In this document: piece after piece, positions 8,934 through 17,331 of the stretch | Position numbering within the stretch: position 1 is the stretch's first letter | Layout: every line of letters begins with the position of its first letter | NCBI RefSeq assembly: GCF_965237655.1 | Contig: NZ_CBDEGB010000002.1 | Coordinates: forward strand, 1,550,001-1,614,000 | Direction: 5' to 3' | Source of the DNA: Poriferisodalis sp965237655 | GTDB taxonomy: Bacteria; Actinomycetota; Acidimicrobiia; Acidimicrobiales; Poriferisodalaceae | Length of the DNA: 64,000 bases | Translations under genes and position numbers: made by a program | Notes under the pieces: model-generated | What the model was told of the DNA's origin: nothing | Seen by the model: only the letters and a program-made list of their open reading frames with translations | Database searches by the model: none

Positions 8934-9294
8934 CGTCGCTCCGCACGTCGGGCATCCTGCGCTGTGCGCAGCGGGGGCACCGGCTGTGGTGATGGCACGG
9001 CCAGCGTGCCGGCGACGCAGCGTTGCGTGGGGGCAGCGAATCCCGCCGCAGGCCTCACCGACACGTGCCGGAGGGTAGTCCTTGCTGGCTCGCCAATGGC
9101 AATGAGAGCGAGAGGCGGGCCTCGACTGAGCCGATCCAGCGCAATTGACTCAGCGCAGACGCACAGGGGTCGTACCCTCGCAAGTGCCGGCCGAAATGGT
9201 CCTCTGACAAATCAGATCGCCTCGGCCGCGATGTCGCGCGCTCGCCGCGCGAGAACACCCAAGTCGCTGCAAGGCCAGCCACAGAAAGGAATCG
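8934..9294. other. Divergent intergenic region before the topoisomerase operon
   Basis: These 361 bases separate the Arg-rich protein gene on the minus strand from the topoisomerase genes on the plus strand. No convincing protein or RNA gene is visible. A TTGACT at 9145-9150 and a TACCCT at 9173-9178 could be promoter elements, but their 22-base spacing is too long for a standard promoter. A purine-rich AAAGGA at 9285-9290 is the ribosome-binding site of the topoisomerase gene. Confidence 0.4.
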
Positions 9295-11748
9295 GTGCTG
9301 ATGGCCGGTCCGACTGCTCCAACGTCAATCGCCCGCGAGGTCCACGACGTGGATGTCGCTGATGAGATGCGCGATTCGTTCATGCCCTATGCGCTCTCGG
9401 TCACCACAGCCCGGGCGATTCCGGACGTCCACGACGGTCTCAAGCCGGTACAGCGCCGGATCCTGTACGTCATGGACGACCTGGGCTTGCGCCCCGGTAC
9501 GCCGTTTCGCAAGTCCGCCGGTGTGGTGGGGGAGGTGATGGGCAAGTACCACCCTCACGGCGACGGCGCGATCTACGAGGCAATGGTCCGCATGGGCCAG
9601 GCCTTCGCGATGTCCGCCCCGCTGGTGGAGCCCAAAGGGAATTTCGGCAGCCTCGACGACCCGCCTGCTGCGTACCGCTATACCGAGGCCCGCCTGAGCG
9701 CCCTGGCAATGACGATGGTGGCCGGCATCGATGAGGACACGGTCGACCTCGTGTCGAACTTTGACGGCGAGCGCACCGAACCTGTGTGCTTGCCGGCGCT
9801 GCTGCCGAATCTGCTCGTGAACGGCGCCAGCGGCATCGCCGTGGGCATGGCCACCAACATGGCGCCGCACAACTTGGCCGAAGTGGCGTCGGCGATCAAG
9901 CTGGTCCTGCGCCAACGCCGGCCCAAGCCCACAACCGCAGAGCTGATGAGCCTGGTTCGCGGACCGGACTTCCCCTCGGGTGGCACTGTCATCGTCGACG
10001 ACGGCCTCGCCGAGGCGTACGAGTCGGGCCGGGGCACGATCCGGATCCGGGCAAAAGCTCACATCGAGCCGATCACCTCGAGGCGGGACGGCATCGTGGT
10101 GACCGAGTTGCCCTACATGGTGGGTCCCGAGCGTGTGCAGGCCAAGATCCGCGAATTGGCCGCAGGCGGCCGGATCGAGGGCGTCGCAGCGGTGAACGAC
10201 CTCTCTGACCGCAACCACGGGCTTCGCCTCGTCATCGAATGCAGACCTGGTGTCAACGCCCAGGGTGTGCTCTCGCAGCTCTGGGCGCTCACGCCGCTCG
10301 AGGACACCTTCGGCATCAACAACGTGGCACTGGTGGACGGCGTGCCTCGCCAGCTCGGGCTGAGGGCGTTGTGCGAGCACTACATCGAGCACCGTCTCGA
10401 TGTCATCATCCGCCGGACGCAGCACCGGCTGGACCGGGCGCTCGAGCGCGAGCACATCGTGGCTGGTCTGCTCATCGCGCTCGACAACATCGACACGGTC
10501 ATCGCCATCATCCGCTCTGCTTCCGATGTCACTGCAGCACGGACTGAGTTGATGGCCCGTCTCGACCTGACCGAGATCCAGGCCAATCACATCCTCGACA
10601 TGCAGCTGCGGCGGCTGACCGCGCTCGAGACCCAGCGCTTGCGGGACGAATTGGGGGAGTTACGCGATGCTATTGCCCAGCACCGCAGGATTCTCGAATC
10701 AGACGCACGACGCCGGACGATTGTCGAGCGCGAGCTGGACGAGCTGGTGGAGGAGTTCGCGATCCCGCGTCGCACAGAGATCCGGCACCGTGACGACCTC
10801 GTTGAGTTCGTGCCGCCATCCCCTCACGCCGATGCCGCAGGCGCGCTCGAATTCGACGGAGAGCGCGAAACGGCCGAGCGAACGAGCGTGATCACGCTCT
10901 CGACATCGGGCCTGCTTGGTCGGCGCCATTCCGAGGACCCGCTCAGCGCCAAGCCCGGTCGCCACGACGTCTTGGTGGCCACCGCGGCGGCTTCAGATCT
11001 CGATGCGGTGCACCTCATCACCGACCGTGGTCGTGTGCTTCGCACGGAGGTGCGAGCGGTGCCTGAGATGCTGCGCGGCAGCAGGGGAGCGCCCGTTCGC
11101 GAGATGTTCTCGTTGGCGCGTGGCGAGCAACCCGTCGCACTGTTCGGCGATGTCAGCGGACCGATTGCGATCATCACCCGAGGGGGCGTCGCAAAGCGCC
11201 TCGATGCGGCTGTACTCGGCTCGATTCGCAGTGGAAACACGGTGATCTCGCTGAACGAGGGGGACCGCGTCGTGGCTGGCTTCGGGGCACCGGACGGAGG
11301 GGAAGTCGCGATGGTGGCCTCGACGGGCCACGTGCTTCGATTCGCCGCCGATTCTGTGACGGTGAGAGGGCCGAACGCTGCCGGGGTCACGGGCATGAAG
11401 CTGCGGCCGGGGGCCACGGTGCTGGCGGCTGCGCCGATCGCCTTTGGCACGTTGGTGGCGGAGGTGACCGATGAGGGGGCACTGAAAGTCACGGAGATGT
11501 CCGACATCCCGTCCCGCGGCCGAGGCACCTCAGGCTCGCCGACGGTTCGATTGTCAGGGTTCGAGACACAAGTGGCCTACGCGTGGGTGGGCGTGAACCG
11601 GCAAGTTGCGGCGATCACGGCACCCCAAGGCGACATTTCGTCGCCCGATCCGACGCCAGTGCGGCCGCAATTGGAGTCGACCCGTCGCAACGGTGCAGCC
11701 CGAGGGGCGCAGACCCGGATCGTGACGCTGGGGGAGTACCGATTCTGA
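9295..11748 (+). CDS. Type II DNA topoisomerase subunit A (ParC-like)
   Basis: 817 residues. The breakage-reunion domain shows DGLKPVQRRILYVM, GKYHPHGDGAIYEAMVRM and AYRYTEARL, with the catalytic tyrosine at residue 129 counted from the GTG. The C-terminal beta-propeller lacks an obvious GyrA box (QRRGGRG-type), which favours topoisomerase IV or a second, non-supercoiling enzyme over gyrase. The start may be GTG 9295 or ATG 9301; the AAAGGA at 9285-9290 is 4 and 10 bases away, respectively. The stop overlaps the ATG of the B-subunit gene, so both subunits are made from one transcript. It acts on the chromosome, most likely in decatenation. Confidence 0.9.
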   Translation: MLMAGPTAPTSIAREVHDVDVADEMRDSFMPYALSVTTARAIPDVHDGLKPVQRRILYVMDDLGLRPGTPFRKSAGVVGEVMGKYHPHGDGAIYEAMVRMGQAFAMSAPLVEPKGNFGSLDDPPAAYRYTEARLSALAMTMVAGIDEDTVDLVSNFDGERTEPVCLPALLPNLLVNGASGIAVGMATNMAPHNLAEVASAIKLVLRQRRPKPTTAELMSLVRGPDFPSGGTVIVDDGLAEAYESGRGTIRIRAKAHIEPITSRRDGIVVTELPYMVGPERVQAKIRELAAGGRIEGVAAVNDLSDRNHGLRLVIECRPGVNAQGVLSQLWALTPLEDTFGINNVALVDGVPRQLGLRALCEHYIEHRLDVIIRRTQHRLDRALEREHIVAGLLIALDNIDTVIAIIRSASDVTAARTELMARLDLTEIQANHILDMQLRRLTALETQRLRDELGELRDAIAQHRRILESDARRRTIVERELDELVEEFAIPRRTEIRHRDDLVEFVPPSPHADAAGALEFDGERETAERTSVITLSTSGLLGRRHSEDPLSAKPGRHDVLVATAAASDLDAVHLITDRGRVLRTEVRAVPEMLRGSRGAPVREMFSLARGEQPVALFGDVSGPIAIITRGGVAKRLDAAVLGSIRSGNTVISLNEGDRVVAGFGAPDGGEVAMVASTGHVLRFAADSVTVRGPNAAGVTGMKLRPGATVLAAAPIAFGTLVAEVTDEGALKVTEMSDIPSRGRGTSGSPTVRLSGFETQVAYAWVGVNRQVAAITAPQGDISSPDPTPVRPQLESTRRNGAARGAQTRIVTLGEYRF

Positions 11749-13904
11749 TGGCCGCGGCCCCCACACCGGTTGGCACAGACTCCCGCGCAGCGACGGAAGG
11801 AACGTCCCGCACGATGGCAGACGAAGCTGATCGCTATGCCAGGTCAAAGCCCCCTGCACCCGCTGGCGATCCCAGCGCCACAGCTGCCTACGATGCCAGC
11901 TCGATCGAGGTGCTCGAAGGTCTCGAAGCCGTGCGCAAGCGGCCGGGGATGTACATCGGCAGCACCGGCTCGACAGGTCTCGTGCACCTTCTGTGGGAGA
12001 TCATCGACAATGCCGTCGACGAGGCTGCTGCTGGCCATGGTCGCAGCATCGAGATCACTCTGCACGATGATGGCTCCTATGAGGTCGTCGACCGGGGTCG
12101 AGGGATCCCCGTCGGCGTCAAGCACGACAACATCACCGCTCTCGAAGTGGTGTTCACCGAGTTGCACGCCGGGGGGAAGTTCGGCACTGGGGCGTATGGG
12201 TCTTCGGGAGGTCTGCACGGTGTCGGAGCATCGGTCGTGAACGCACTGTCGAGCCACCTCGTTGTCGATGTGAACCGCAAGGGCGTCACCCACCGCCTGG
12301 AATTCAAGGATCGAATTGCCGGACACACCGACAGCGCCGGCCGCTTCCGCGCCGGGCACAAGCTCAAGCGGGTCGGACGGGTGTCGGCGGGACGCACGGG
12401 CACTCGCGTACGGTTCTGGCCCGACACGGGGATCTTCGACCCGTCGGCTGTCGTGGATTTCGACGAGGTGCGCGAACGCATCGAACAGGTGTGCTTCCTG
12501 GTGCCCAAGGTCAAGATCACCCTGGCCGACCGCCGGGCGGATCCGCCGGTCGTCGAGCAGGTTGTCTCAGCGGGTGGCTTGGCAGACTTCGTCGACAAGC
12601 TGTGCGGCGATGACGCACCGGTGACCGGGCTCATCCGCCTGACCGGCTCGGAGGAATTCACCGAGCGGGTGCCCGTGGACGGCAAGCTCACCGACGTCAC
12701 GCGCCAGTGCGATGTCGAGGTGGCACTGCGCTGGACGCAGGCCTACGACAGCCGCATTGTCGGGTTCGTGAACACGATCCCGACACCCGAGGGCGGCACG
12801 CACATCGCGGGATTCGAACGAGCACTCACGACAGCGGTGAACGCAGCGCTGGCCGAGGCCGACCCGCGCAAGCTGAGGCGCCTGCGCGACGATGCCCGTG
12901 CACAGCGAGAGGATGCGCAAGAGGGGCTTGTCGCCGTGGTGCGGGCCACTCTTCCCGAACCCCAGTTCCGGGGCCAGACCAAGCGCGAGCTGGGGACTCC
13001 GCAGGTGCAGCGGATCGTGGCCAATGTGGTGCGCGAAGGGTTGCGTGCATGGTTCGACGGCAGCGCGGCGGGCTCGAAGAAGGTCCATGTGCGAGCGCTG
13101 ATCGACAAGTTCGCCAATGCGGTCGTGAACCGTGTGGAGTCGCGTCGAGCCCTCGATCAGAAGCGCAAGGCGGCATCACTGGGCAATAACGGACTTCCGG
13201 ACAAGCTGGCTGACTGCCGGCTGCATCCGGCCGGCGAGTTGCTGATCGTGGAAGGCGATTCCGCCGCCGGCCCGGCAAAGCGGTCACGCGACAGCGCGTG
13301 GCAAGCGGTGCTGCCGTTGCGAGGCAAGGTCGTCAATGCCAGCAAGGGAACTCTGAAGGCGGTTCTGGACAACGCAGAGGCCACGGCGCTGTTCACGGCA
13401 CTCGGTGCGGGTTCAGGTGCTGCCTTCGACCTCGATGCATGCCGCTACGAACGTCTCATCCTGCTCGCCGACGCCGATGTGGACGGCAGCCACATTCGGT
13501 GCCTTGTCCTGACGCTCATCTACCACTACATGCGGCCATTGCTGGCCGCCGGGCGGGTGTACGCAGCGCAGCCGCCGACGCATGCGTTCAGCATCGGCAC
13601 GCAGAAGAAGTTCGTGTACTCAGAGGCACAGCGGGCAGCGCTTGTCGATGAGCTTGATGCAGCAAACCGGAGGTACCGGCTCACACGGTTCAAGGGTCTC
13701 GGCGAGATGGACGACGACGAGCTGTTCGAGACGACGCTCAATCCGCAGACCAGGGTCCTGCGCAAGATCAGCCTTGGAGAAGCCCACAGCGCTCAGGCAC
13801 GCGCAGACGACGCCTTCACCGTCATGATGGGCGCCGACGTCGCACCTCGACGAGATTTCATCATCGAGCACAGCCGAAACTACGGCCAAGCCCTCGACAT
13901 CTGA
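11748..13904 (+). CDS. Type II DNA topoisomerase subunit B (ParE/GyrB-like)
   Basis: 718 residues from the ATG at 11748, which overlaps the A-subunit stop by one base. The first 40 residues are a poorly conserved extension; a second ATG at 11814 is possible. The GHKL ATPase domain shows VRKRPGMYIG, EIIDNAVDEA (Mg-binding Asn), DRGRGIPV and the glycine-rich GSSGGLHGVGASVVNALS. The TOPRIM domain shows LLIVEGDSAAGPAKRSRD and the metal-binding ADADVDGSHI. EGDSAAGPA differs slightly from the usual EGDSAGGSA. It powers strand passage with the upstream subunit. Confidence 0.92.
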   Translation: MAAAPTPVGTDSRAATEGTSRTMADEADRYARSKPPAPAGDPSATAAYDASSIEVLEGLEAVRKRPGMYIGSTGSTGLVHLLWEIIDNAVDEAAAGHGRSIEITLHDDGSYEVVDRGRGIPVGVKHDNITALEVVFTELHAGGKFGTGAYGSSGGLHGVGASVVNALSSHLVVDVNRKGVTHRLEFKDRIAGHTDSAGRFRAGHKLKRVGRVSAGRTGTRVRFWPDTGIFDPSAVVDFDEVRERIEQVCFLVPKVKITLADRRADPPVVEQVVSAGGLADFVDKLCGDDAPVTGLIRLTGSEEFTERVPVDGKLTDVTRQCDVEVALRWTQAYDSRIVGFVNTIPTPEGGTHIAGFERALTTAVNAALAEADPRKLRRLRDDARAQREDAQEGLVAVVRATLPEPQFRGQTKRELGTPQVQRIVANVVREGLRAWFDGSAAGSKKVHVRALIDKFANAVVNRVESRRALDQKRKAASLGNNGLPDKLADCRLHPAGELLIVEGDSAAGPAKRSRDSAWQAVLPLRGKVVNASKGTLKAVLDNAEATALFTALGAGSGAAFDLDACRYERLILLADADVDGSHIRCLVLTLIYHYMRPLLAAGRVYAAQPPTHAFSIGTQKKFVYSEAQRAALVDELDAANRRYRLTRFKGLGEMDDDELFETTLNPQTRVLRKISLGEAHSAQARADDAFTVMMGADVAPRRDFIIEHSRNYGQALDI

Positions 13905-13918
13905 GCCCGAGGGTCATC

Positions 13919-13938
13919 CGGCGGCACTCGTGCCACCG
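13919..13938 (+). terminator. Possible terminator hairpin after the topoisomerase operon
   Basis: An inverted repeat starts 15 bases after the stop codon: CGGCGGCA pairs with TGCCACCG around a CTCG loop, with one mismatch. No run of T follows, so it may be a rho-assisted terminator or only an mRNA-stabilising hairpin. Confidence 0.35.
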
Positions 13939-13980
13939 GCACCCGTGTCGATGTGTTGTGTCGTGTGGCGACCCCACGGG

Positions 13981-14045
13981 CGATTTACATAGGAAACAAA
14001 AATCTATAAACAAAACAAAATATCACATACAATGCTAAACACGCT
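13981..14045 (+). promoter_or_regulatory. AT-rich leader before the AAA ATPase gene
   Basis: About 60 bases rich in A and T (runs such as AAACAAAAATCTATAAAC) stand out sharply from the surrounding GC-rich DNA. They lie directly in front of the ATPase gene. They are likely to hold its promoter; TATAAA-like hexamers are present but no single pair of boxes can be chosen. The change in base composition also fits a junction of transferred DNA. Confidence 0.4.
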
Positions 14046-14062
14046 CACGTCGCGAGGTTCCT

Positions 14063-15202
14063 ATGGCGGCTTCCACGAATCCGTTCACACCAGGTTTCGG
14101 TGCTTCCCCGCCGACGCTCGCGGGGCGGGACGGTGTGATGGCGAGCATCGAGACGGCCTTGACGTCACCGTCGAGCCATCCTGCGTCCGCGCAGATCATC
14201 GTCGGCTTCAGGGGTGCTGGCAAGACAGCGGTGCTCAACGCAGCTCAAGAGGCGGCTCAAGCACGCAAGTGGGCAGTGATCAAGCATGACGCCAGCATCG
14301 GTGGCTGGCTCGACGACATCACCGCGATGTCGCTCAATCTTCTACCAGAGACACAGAGCGGCAGGATTTTCAGGCGTGTCAGCGGTGTCCAGGTCGCTGG
14401 CACTGGCGTTCATATCTCGACCGAAGGGCAGCGCACGGAGGATGCGCGCCTGCTGTTCGTCATGCAGGAGCTCTGCGAGTCCATGGCGAAGCGGAATAGC
14501 GGCCTGCTCATCAGCATTGACGAATTTCACAGTGCCGACGCCGATTCGTTGCGAGAGTTCGGTGCTGTCCTACAGCTGCTGCGTCGAGACGGCTATCGAG
14601 TCGTCTTCTTGGGTGCTGCGCTGCCACACATCGAGGATCTGCTGGCAGAGCACAGCGTGCCTACCTTTCTGCAGCGCATGAATCGCCAGACGGTCGCACA
14701 GCTCGATCAGCCCGCAGCGCAGAGCGCCCTGCGACGGCCGCTGGTCGATCGAGGCGTTCATGTCAGTGCCGACGCGATCCGGATTGCAGCCAGCGCGACT
14801 GGCGGGCACCCGTACATGATCCAATTGGTCGGCTTCCATGCTTGGGAGCATGCGAGGCAGCCGGATCGGGAGATCACGGTGGACGACCTGCGGGCGGGCA
14901 TCGCGACAGCGGAAAACACCATCGTCACGCACCTGTTCGAGCCCATGTGGCGGTCGCTGTCCGACAAGGACCGCGAATTCGCCATTGCGATGTCGCAAGA
15001 CGACTCCGAGTCCAAGCTAGGCACGCTCGCCGACCGCTGCCATGTCAGCAGCAACTACGCGGGCGTATACAGGCAACGCCTCATCGACGCAGGCATCGCG
15101 GCACCGTCCCGGCACGGCTATCTGCGGTTCGCCCAGCCGGTGATGCGCGACTGGATACGCACCCGCAGAGTCGAAGGCGGGACCGAACCCGGGAGCGGCT
15201 GA
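14063..15202 (+). CDS. AAA/STAND-type ATPase with C-terminal winged helix
   Basis: 379 residues. Walker A is GFRGAGKTAV near residue 50 and Walker B is GLLISIDEFH near residue 150. An Arg/sensor region (GYRVVFLGAALPHIEDLL) and a lid domain with SATGGHPYMIQLVG follow. The C-terminal 80 residues look like a winged helix (SKLGTLADRCHVSSNYAGVYRQRLIDAGI). This matches archaeal-type ATPases of the Orc/Cdc6-STAND group, often found alone in bacterial accessory regions. Its role is unknown; defence or a mobile-element function are options. It is preceded by an AT-rich leader and followed by a VapBC pair. Confidence 0.8.
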   Translation: MAASTNPFTPGFGASPPTLAGRDGVMASIETALTSPSSHPASAQIIVGFRGAGKTAVLNAAQEAAQARKWAVIKHDASIGGWLDDITAMSLNLLPETQSGRIFRRVSGVQVAGTGVHISTEGQRTEDARLLFVMQELCESMAKRNSGLLISIDEFHSADADSLREFGAVLQLLRRDGYRVVFLGAALPHIEDLLAEHSVPTFLQRMNRQTVAQLDQPAAQSALRRPLVDRGVHVSADAIRIAASATGGHPYMIQLVGFHAWEHARQPDREITVDDLRAGIATAENTIVTHLFEPMWRSLSDKDREFAIAMSQDDSESKLGTLADRCHVSSNYAGVYRQRLIDAGIAAPSRHGYLRFAQPVMRDWIRTRRVEGGTEPGSG

Positions 15203-15386
15203 GATCGCCTAACCACAACCGACCATTCGTCGACTAGGGGTCCGTCAGAGGTCGATGCCGGAGTCTTCGGTGGTGCCGAGGCGACGCAGCGGCGGGCCAC
15301 GTGGCAGCCACATTGATCGCGACGTCGGCGAGAGTGGCCAGGTAGTCCACATCGAATCTGTCGATCGGCAAGATTGCAACTGTCGC

Positions 15387-15803
15387 TTAGAGCGAGCCGC
15401 GGGGAGCGACCCAGTCCGTCGGCTGACCGGTGATTTCGGCGATTCGGTCGTAGTCGGCGTCGTAGTGGATGACAGTGAGGTCGTTGAGTTCGGCTGCGGC
15501 TGCGATGAGCAGGTCGGGAAGCGCGAGTCGATGGTGGCCGCGGCGTGCGAGTTGGTGCTGGACTTCAATTGCCCGGGACGTGACTGCGGTGTTGATGGGA
15601 ACCGACGGCATCGCACGGCGCTCGGCCAGAATCGCTTCGTAGTCAGCGTGTGAACGGGCGCTGTAGAGCATCTCGAGGTCAACAATCGGGCACGTGGCAA
15701 CCCGGCCTTCCACGATCAGCGGCGCAAGAAGTTCGGCTACCTCAGCATGGTGGAGCCGTGCCAGAGCGCTCTTGTCGGCGATGAACTGCGGACTCAGCGC
15801 CAT
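15387..15803 (-). CDS. vapC: VapC-type PIN-domain toxin (ribonuclease)
   Basis: 138 residues with the PIN-domain acidic residues in order: Asp10 (FIADKSAL), Glu44 (IVDLEMLYSA), Asp97 (ALPDLLIAAAA) and Asp115/117 (HYDADYDRI). These bind Mg2+ for RNA cleavage. The start overlaps the end of the antitoxin gene by 10 bases, the usual VapB-VapC order. The target RNA cannot be read from sequence. Confidence 0.92.
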   Translation of the reverse strand: MALSPQFIADKSALARLHHAEVAELLAPLIVEGRVATCPIVDLEMLYSARSHADYEAILAERRAMPSVPINTAVTSRAIEVQHQLARRGHHRLALPDLLIAAAAELNDLTVIHYDADYDRIAEITGQPTDWVAPRGSL

Positions 15804-16000
15804 GCAGCTGTCATGACCTCGTCGTCGGCAATGTCAGTGCCCGCAAGATCTGAGAGTCGACGCACGTGCTGCAGGCGCAGATCGCTCTCGACAAGGTGTC
15901 GCAGTGCGGCGTTGACGGCTGCTTTCATAGTGGAGGCACCCGTAACTCGCCGGGTCTCCGCAAGCAGCGCGTCGTCGATGTCGATCAACCGTTTGGTCAC
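15794..16000 (-). CDS. vapB: VapB-type antitoxin
   Basis: 68 residues. The N-terminus TKRLIDIDDALLAETRRVTG followed by a helix KAAVNAALRHLVESD is the ribbon-helix-helix pattern of VapB antitoxins (VapB type seen with RRL-x-D-L tails). The C-terminal part (VRRLSDLAGTDIADDEVMTAAWR) would wrap the toxin. It is transcribed first and overlaps vapC. A dyad directly upstream fits autoregulation by the VapBC complex. Confidence 0.9.
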   Translation of the reverse strand: MTKRLIDIDDALLAETRRVTGASTMKAAVNAALRHLVESDLRLQHVRRLSDLAGTDIADDEVMTAAWR

Positions 16001-16008
16001 ACGTCGGA

Positions 16009-16039
16009 GTATATCTATATCGTTAGTAACTAGATATAC
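16009..16039. promoter_or_regulatory. Palindromic operator of the vapBC pair
   Basis: Perfect 9-bp arms GTATATCTA (16009-16017) and TAGATATAC (16031-16039) are separated by 13 bases. The dyad begins 8 bases upstream of the vapB start codon and is AT-rich, so it overlaps the expected promoter. A VapBC complex commonly binds such paired half-sites through ribbon-helix-helix dimers. Confidence 0.75.
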
Positions 16040-16310
16040 GCCAGTCGGTTTCGACGGCAGGTGACCGCGACGAGGTCATCTGCCGGGGCAGCAACGCGTT
16101 AGGCCAGACGGACGCTCCGTCGGGAACCTTCTCCGCCTGTGGCTGCCAAGATGGTGCCCTGCAACAACCTGCTGTTGTGTCAACGCCGATAATAGACATT
16201 ATGTAAAGTTAAGACCTTATGGGCCCACGGCCGCAACTGTGAGGAAGTCCCCCAGGCGGATGCAGGTGTGCGGAGGCTGTTCGTAGGAGCGGTAAGTGAA
16301 CGTGCGGCGG
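16040..16310. other. Gene-free stretch holding the dif candidate
   Basis: Apart from the dif-like site at 16182-16209, no protein or RNA gene is visible in these 271 bases between vapB and the convergent end of the lytic transglycosylase gene. Confidence 0.45.
16182..16209 (+). other. Candidate dif site (XerC/XerD recombination site)
   Basis: A 28-base site with the dif plan: an 11-base arm AACGCCGATAA, a 6-base centre TAGACA and an 11-base arm TTATGTAAAGT. The right arm differs at one base from the XerD-side arm of the Bacillus subtilis site as I recall it, and the left arm ends in the GATAA typical of the XerC side. It lies in a gene-free stretch between vapB and a lytic transglycosylase gene. 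The genes to its left are mostly oriented towards it. Confidence 0.65.
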
Positions 16311-17189
16311 CTAGAGCTGCTTCTGTTCGGCATCGGGAACCAGAGCTGCGGCTTGGCACGCTGGTGTGGATCTGCTGGTGTCGTCAAAGCACCAGGGCCG
16401 CCAGCCCTGGATACGCCAGATCTCATACGCGGTCTCGAGGTTTGTCGCAGGGTTGAGCCAGGCATCGCAGGGTGACGGCGGTCGGCGGCCGGTGACAATG
16501 GCTTCCTCTTTGGCGTGGAAGCACCATTGCGCGGTGGGTGTGGCATCAGTGGCGCCATCGCACTGGAGATCGGGCGGGTCGATTCCATCGGGCAGGTGTC
16601 TGACACGAGGAAGTCCATCGATGCCTTTTCCGGCCCAACAGGTTGCGTTGAGTTGAAGCAGCCCCCAGTCGTTGGTCGGTGAGACGGCGCGTTCATTGCA
16701 GAACGATTCCCGCCAGATCAAAGCGAGAACGACATCGGGATCCCAGTCCCCGGTGTCGGCCACCAAGGGTCGGTAACGATCGCATTCGATGGGAACGCCT
16801 GGAGCCACGGTGCGGCGAAACTGGTCTCCGGGTTCAACAACGACGTGGGCGGTGGCGATCGGCGACGGGTGCAGATTTGGATGCTCTCCAACCGCATCCC
16901 CCTGAACCCCGATTCGGCGGGGAAGCTCGGGCCCGGAGCTGTCGAAGAGGACCGGAGGCTGAGTCAAGGCACTGCTGGTGGCCCTGACCGAATCAGCCCT
17001 GGGTTGGAACGTCGGCTGTTGGGTGTAGGGATGTGCTGCGGGGGAACGCTCGGCTCGGGTGGTGGCGCCAAGGCTCAGAGCCAGCAATACAATGAGGACG
17101 ACCAAGGCGACCGCTGAGGTCACCAAGGAATTGGCCGGAACGTGTCTCCTTTGGCCAGTACCCCGCATGCACCACTCCGCTGTTGCCAA
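16311..17189 (-). CDS. Membrane-anchored lytic transglycosylase-like protein
   Basis: Up to 292 residues; an in-frame ATG seven codons in is an alternative start. One N-terminal membrane helix (SAVALVVLIVLLALSLG) is followed by a proline/alanine-rich linker and a C-terminal SLT/goose-lysozyme-like domain from about residue 145. The catalytic region reads ALIWRESFCNERAVSPTNDWGLLQLN when followed through; its core is WRESFCNERAVSPTNDWG, with the catalytic glutamate in RES. Several cysteines may form disulfides outside the cell. It would cleave peptidoglycan at the outer face of the membrane. Confidence 0.8.
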   Translation of the reverse strand: MATAEWCMRGTGQRRHVPANSLVTSAVALVVLIVLLALSLGATTRAERSPAAHPYTQQPTFQPRADSVRATSSALTQPPVLFDSSGPELPRRIGVQGDAVGEHPNLHPSPIATAHVVVEPGDQFRRTVAPGVPIECDRYRPLVADTGDWDPDVVLALIWRESFCNERAVSPTNDWGLLQLNATCWAGKGIDGLPRVRHLPDGIDPPDLQCDGATDATPTAQWCFHAKEEAIVTGRRPPSPCDAWLNPATNLETAYEIWRIQGWRPWCFDDTSRSTPACQAAALVPDAEQKQL

Positions 17190-17331
17190 ACGGGTCGGAG
17201 GCTATGGGGCGCAGGTGACAACTGGTTGTCATTGCTCCGGCGAGCACCCCAGTGCGCGAGTACCTTGAATATGCGGCTTTGGCGCGTTATTTGCGTGCCT
17301 GTGGCCAGTTCGGATGATGCGGGGGCGCGCA

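Noticed and set aside
9145..9178. TTGACT and TACCCT as promoter of the topoisomerase operon
   Set aside because: The 22-base spacing is outside the normal range, so it is not listed as a promoter.
8151..9362. 403-codon open frame opposite the Arg-rich protein gene and running into the topoisomerase gene
   Set aside because: It overlaps two better supported genes and has no ribosome site or domain.
13983..14010. Second dif-like site (TTTACATA) that could pair with 16182-16209
   Set aside because: Only about eight bases match and the rest of the arm-centre-arm plan is missing; AT-rich DNA gives such matches by chance.
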